A DNA stretch of 26,029 nt. Origin: Phenylobacterium sp. CCH9-H3. Its GTDB lineage: Bacteria; Pseudomonadota; Alphaproteobacteria; Caulobacterales; Caulobacteraceae. The stretch spans positions 1 to 26,029 of the forward strand of contig NZ_LSJI01000028.1 in assembly GCF_001557235.1 (NCBI RefSeq), read 5' to 3'. The position numbers and the translations under genes were made by a program. The notes beneath the pieces were generated by a model. It did not search any database and was not told where the DNA came from. It saw only the letters and a program-made list of their open reading frames with translations. Below are positions 24,479 to 26,029 of the stretch, piece after piece (positions within the stretch are counted from its first letter, which is position 1; each line of letters opens with the position of its first letter).

Positions 24479-25696
24479 ATGACTGCCAAGACCATGGGCT
24501 CCAAGCCGACCGGGCCGCTGGCCGGAATCCGCATCCTGGACCTGACCAGCGTGGTCAACGGCGCCTACGGCACCCAGATCCTGGCCGACCAGGGCGCCGA
24601 CGTCATCAAGGTGGAGGATCCCGGCTCGGGCCGCGGCGACGGCGGCGACATCATGCGCTGGGCGGGCCACCTGCCCGAGGGCGCGCCGCGGGGCATGGGG
24701 CCGATCTTCCTGACCATCAACCGCAACAAGCGCTCCGTCCTGGTGGACATGAAGTCCGAGGCCGGAAAGCGCGCCATGCGCCGGCTGATCAAGTCGTGCG
24801 ACGTGCTGGCCTCGTCGGTCCGCTACGAGGGCATGAAGCGGCTGGGCCTCTCCTACGAAGAGGTGTCCGCGATCCGGCCGGACATCGTCTTCGTCCATGC
24901 CGCCGGCTACGGCTCGGACGGGCCCTATGCCGGTGAGCCGGCCTACGACGACCTGATCCAGTCGGCCTCGGGCTGCGCCGACATCCTGGGCCGCACGGAC
25001 GGACAGCCGACGCCCCGCATCCTGCCGACCCTGGTGGCGGACAAGGTCTCGGGCCTGTTCCTCTCCCAGGCGGTTACGGCCGCCCTGCTGCACCGGGAAC
25101 GCACGGGCGAGGGCCAGTTCGTCGAGGTGCCGATGTTCGAGTGCGTCACCAGCTTCCTCCTGGTGGAGCACCTCTACGACCATACCTTCCAGCCGCCGAC
25201 GGGCCATTGGGGCTATCAGCGGGTGATCAACCCGAACCGCAAGCCCTACAAGACCAAGGACGGCTACATCGGCCTGCTGCCCTATACCGACAAGCAGTGG
25301 GACCTGTTCTTCCAGGCGGCCGGCTATGGCGACCTGATCCAGTCCGACCCGCGGTTCGCCGACTATGGCACCCGGGCCAAGCACATCCAGGAACTCTACG
25401 GCCTCATCGAGAAGGCGGCGGCCACCAAGACGACCCAGGAGTGGCTGGATATCCTGAAGCCCCTGTCGATCCCGGTGGTGAAGACCAACACCCTGGACGA
25501 GCTGCCGGACGATCCGCACCTGAAGGCGGTGGGCTTCTTCGAGGGGTACGAGCATCCGGATCTGGGGGGCTATCGGCTGATGAAGCCGCCGGTGAAGTTC
25601 GCCAAGACCCCCTCCAACATCCGCCGCCACCCGCCCAAGCTCGGCGAGCACACGGACGAGGTCCTGGCCGAGGTGAGCGCGGGCGAGGAGGCCTGA
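24479..25696 (+). CDS. Class III CoA-transferase (CaiB/BaiF family)
   Basis: This 405-residue family III CoA-transferase moves CoA from a donor thioester to a carboxylic acid. Marks are the opening GPLAGIRILDLTSVVNGAYG, DQGADVIKVEDPGSGRGD (38-55), INRNKRSVLVDMK (80-92), and the catalytic Asp in PAYDDLIQSASG (Asp157, possibly Asp158). Length fits the family. The ATG at 24479 has AGAGGGA upstream, overlapping the end of the IclR gene; a second ATG at 24494 is less likely. With the divergent dehydrogenase and crotonase it would supply the first CoA ester of a catabolic route whose acid is unknown. Two non-coding hairpin repeats follow it. Confidence 0.93.
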   Translation: MTAKTMGSKPTGPLAGIRILDLTSVVNGAYGTQILADQGADVIKVEDPGSGRGDGGDIMRWAGHLPEGAPRGMGPIFLTINRNKRSVLVDMKSEAGKRAMRRLIKSCDVLASSVRYEGMKRLGLSYEEVSAIRPDIVFVHAAGYGSDGPYAGEPAYDDLIQSASGCADILGRTDGQPTPRILPTLVADKVSGLFLSQAVTAALLHRERTGEGQFVEVPMFECVTSFLLVEHLYDHTFQPPTGHWGYQRVINPNRKPYKTKDGYIGLLPYTDKQWDLFFQAAGYGDLIQSDPRFADYGTRAKHIQELYGLIEKAAATKTTQEWLDILKPLSIPVVKTNTLDELPDDPHLKAVGFFEGYEHPDLGGYRLMKPPVKFAKTPSNIRRHPPKLGEHTDEVLAEVSAGEEA

Positions 25697-25704
25697 GCGG
25701 CGGA

Positions 25705-25869
25705 GGCCCTGCGGGCCGCAGGCGCCGTCTTGTTTGAACCACGGACCAGCACGGACGGCGCTCGCAGTCGGTTCGACACGAAGATCACGAAGATCACGAA
25801 GGGCACGAAGGCGCGGAGGCCGAACGACCTCTTTGTGGTCTTCGTGTCCTTGGTGGTCTTGGTGTTGAA
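25705..25869. repeat. Composite hairpin repeat, unit A
   Basis: A GC-rich boundary motif (25705-25731, core GCCGCAGGCGCC) is followed by an imperfect inverted repeat: left arm 25772-25810, 20-base loop, right arm 25831-25869. The arms match at 30 of 39 positions. The left arm is a run of 9-base units (ACGAAGATC twice, then ACGAAGGGC). The region is open in two frames but gives only low-complexity KITKITKGTK-like peptides, so I read it as non-coding. It could fold into a long RNA or DNA hairpin after the CoA-transferase gene. Confidence 0.7.
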
Positions 25870-25876
25870 ATGGGGT

Positions 25877-26013
25877 GGCCCCGCGCGCCGCAGGCGCTGT
25901 CATTGGGACCGCAGAAAACGCAGAATGACGCGGAAGGCGCAGCAGGCGCGGACGCTTCTGCGCCCTTCTGCGTTTTCTGCGGTGAGTTCTTTTGGGCGCT
26001 GACGCGCCGGGGC
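25877..26013. repeat. Composite hairpin repeat, unit B
   Basis: A second copy of the boundary motif (25877-25903) matches that of unit A at 23 of 27 positions, 172 bp downstream. A hairpin follows: ACCGCAGAAAACGCAGAA (25908-25925) pairs perfectly over 18 bp with 25966-25983, with an inner 7-bp stem GGCGCAG/CTGCGCC (25936-25942 / 25958-25964). GCAG/GCGG recurs about every 9 bases in the left arm. A degenerate inverted boundary copy seems to close the unit at about 25994-26013. No gene is visible here to the window's end. Confidence 0.7.
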
Positions 26014-26029
26014 GCGGCGCGGTCAGGCC

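Noticed and set aside
25772..25810. CRISPR-like or protein-coding interpretation of the 9-base repeats
   Set aside because: Units are contiguous with no spacers, so not CRISPR; the mirrored arm and low-complexity peptides in the frames indicate a structural repeat, not a gene.
23666..25903. 745-residue minus-strand open frame opposite the IclR and CoA-transferase genes
   Set aside because: Antisense shadow with no start signal, running into the hairpin repeats; the plus-strand genes have full domain support.

Overview
This GC-rich window (A/T-rich only at a few control regions) looks like chromosome of an alphaproteobacterium of the Caulobacter/Phenylobacterium type. The basis is an Entner-Doudoroff set zwf, pgl, edd, glk, a Ku/LigD end-joining pair, many GTG/TTG starts, tightly overlapping genes, and promoter-like sites of the alphaproteobacterial general-stress type. 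The genus is an inference. I see no tRNA, rRNA, transposase, phage gene or CRISPR array.

Layout. 1-711: 3' part of a type-B carboxylesterase. 767-1624: Ku. 1625-3115 (-): second, complete secreted carboxylesterase. 3182-4087 (-): LysR-type regulator, divergent from a SnoaL/NTF2-like protein (4174-4602) across a dyad. 4645-4938: DUF1330 protein, probably leaderless. 5004-5345: small lipoprotein. 10127 down to 5350 (-): tight operon otsB-otsA-ligD (overlap of 4 nt, then no gap). 10259-11722: zwf. 16942 down to 11727 (-): GT4 glycosyltransferase, debranching-enzyme-like protein and GH15 glucoamylase/trehalase-like enzyme. 17095-20799: pgl-edd-glk plus an 85-residue coupled ORF. 23575 down to 20806 (-): acyl-CoA dehydrogenase, crotonase-fold protein and an exported unknown protein, chained by overlapping stops and starts. 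23729-25696: IclR regulator and class III CoA-transferase, divergent from the previous operon across a strong operator-like palindrome cluster. 25705-26029: two tandem, non-coding, hairpin-forming composite repeats.

How it fits together. The first 17 kb combine DNA end joining (Ku, LigD), trehalose synthesis (OtsA, OtsB), alpha-glucan/trehalose turnover (GT4, debranching-like, GH15) and glucose-6-phosphate metabolism. Reading upstream regions by hand, I find a GGAAC-N16/17-CGTT-like element (8 of 9 consensus bases) before each of five stress-type units: ku, the lipoprotein, otsBA-ligD, GH15 and the GT4 operon. I found none before zwf, pgl, the LysR/SnoaL pair or the IclR/acyl-CoA dehydrogenase pair. 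This suggests a general-stress (EcfG/SigT) island interleaved with the Entner-Doudoroff operon, which the antiparallel glucan cassette splits between zwf and pgl. The last 5 kb is a separate acyl-CoA catabolic module under an IclR regulator with unknown substrate.
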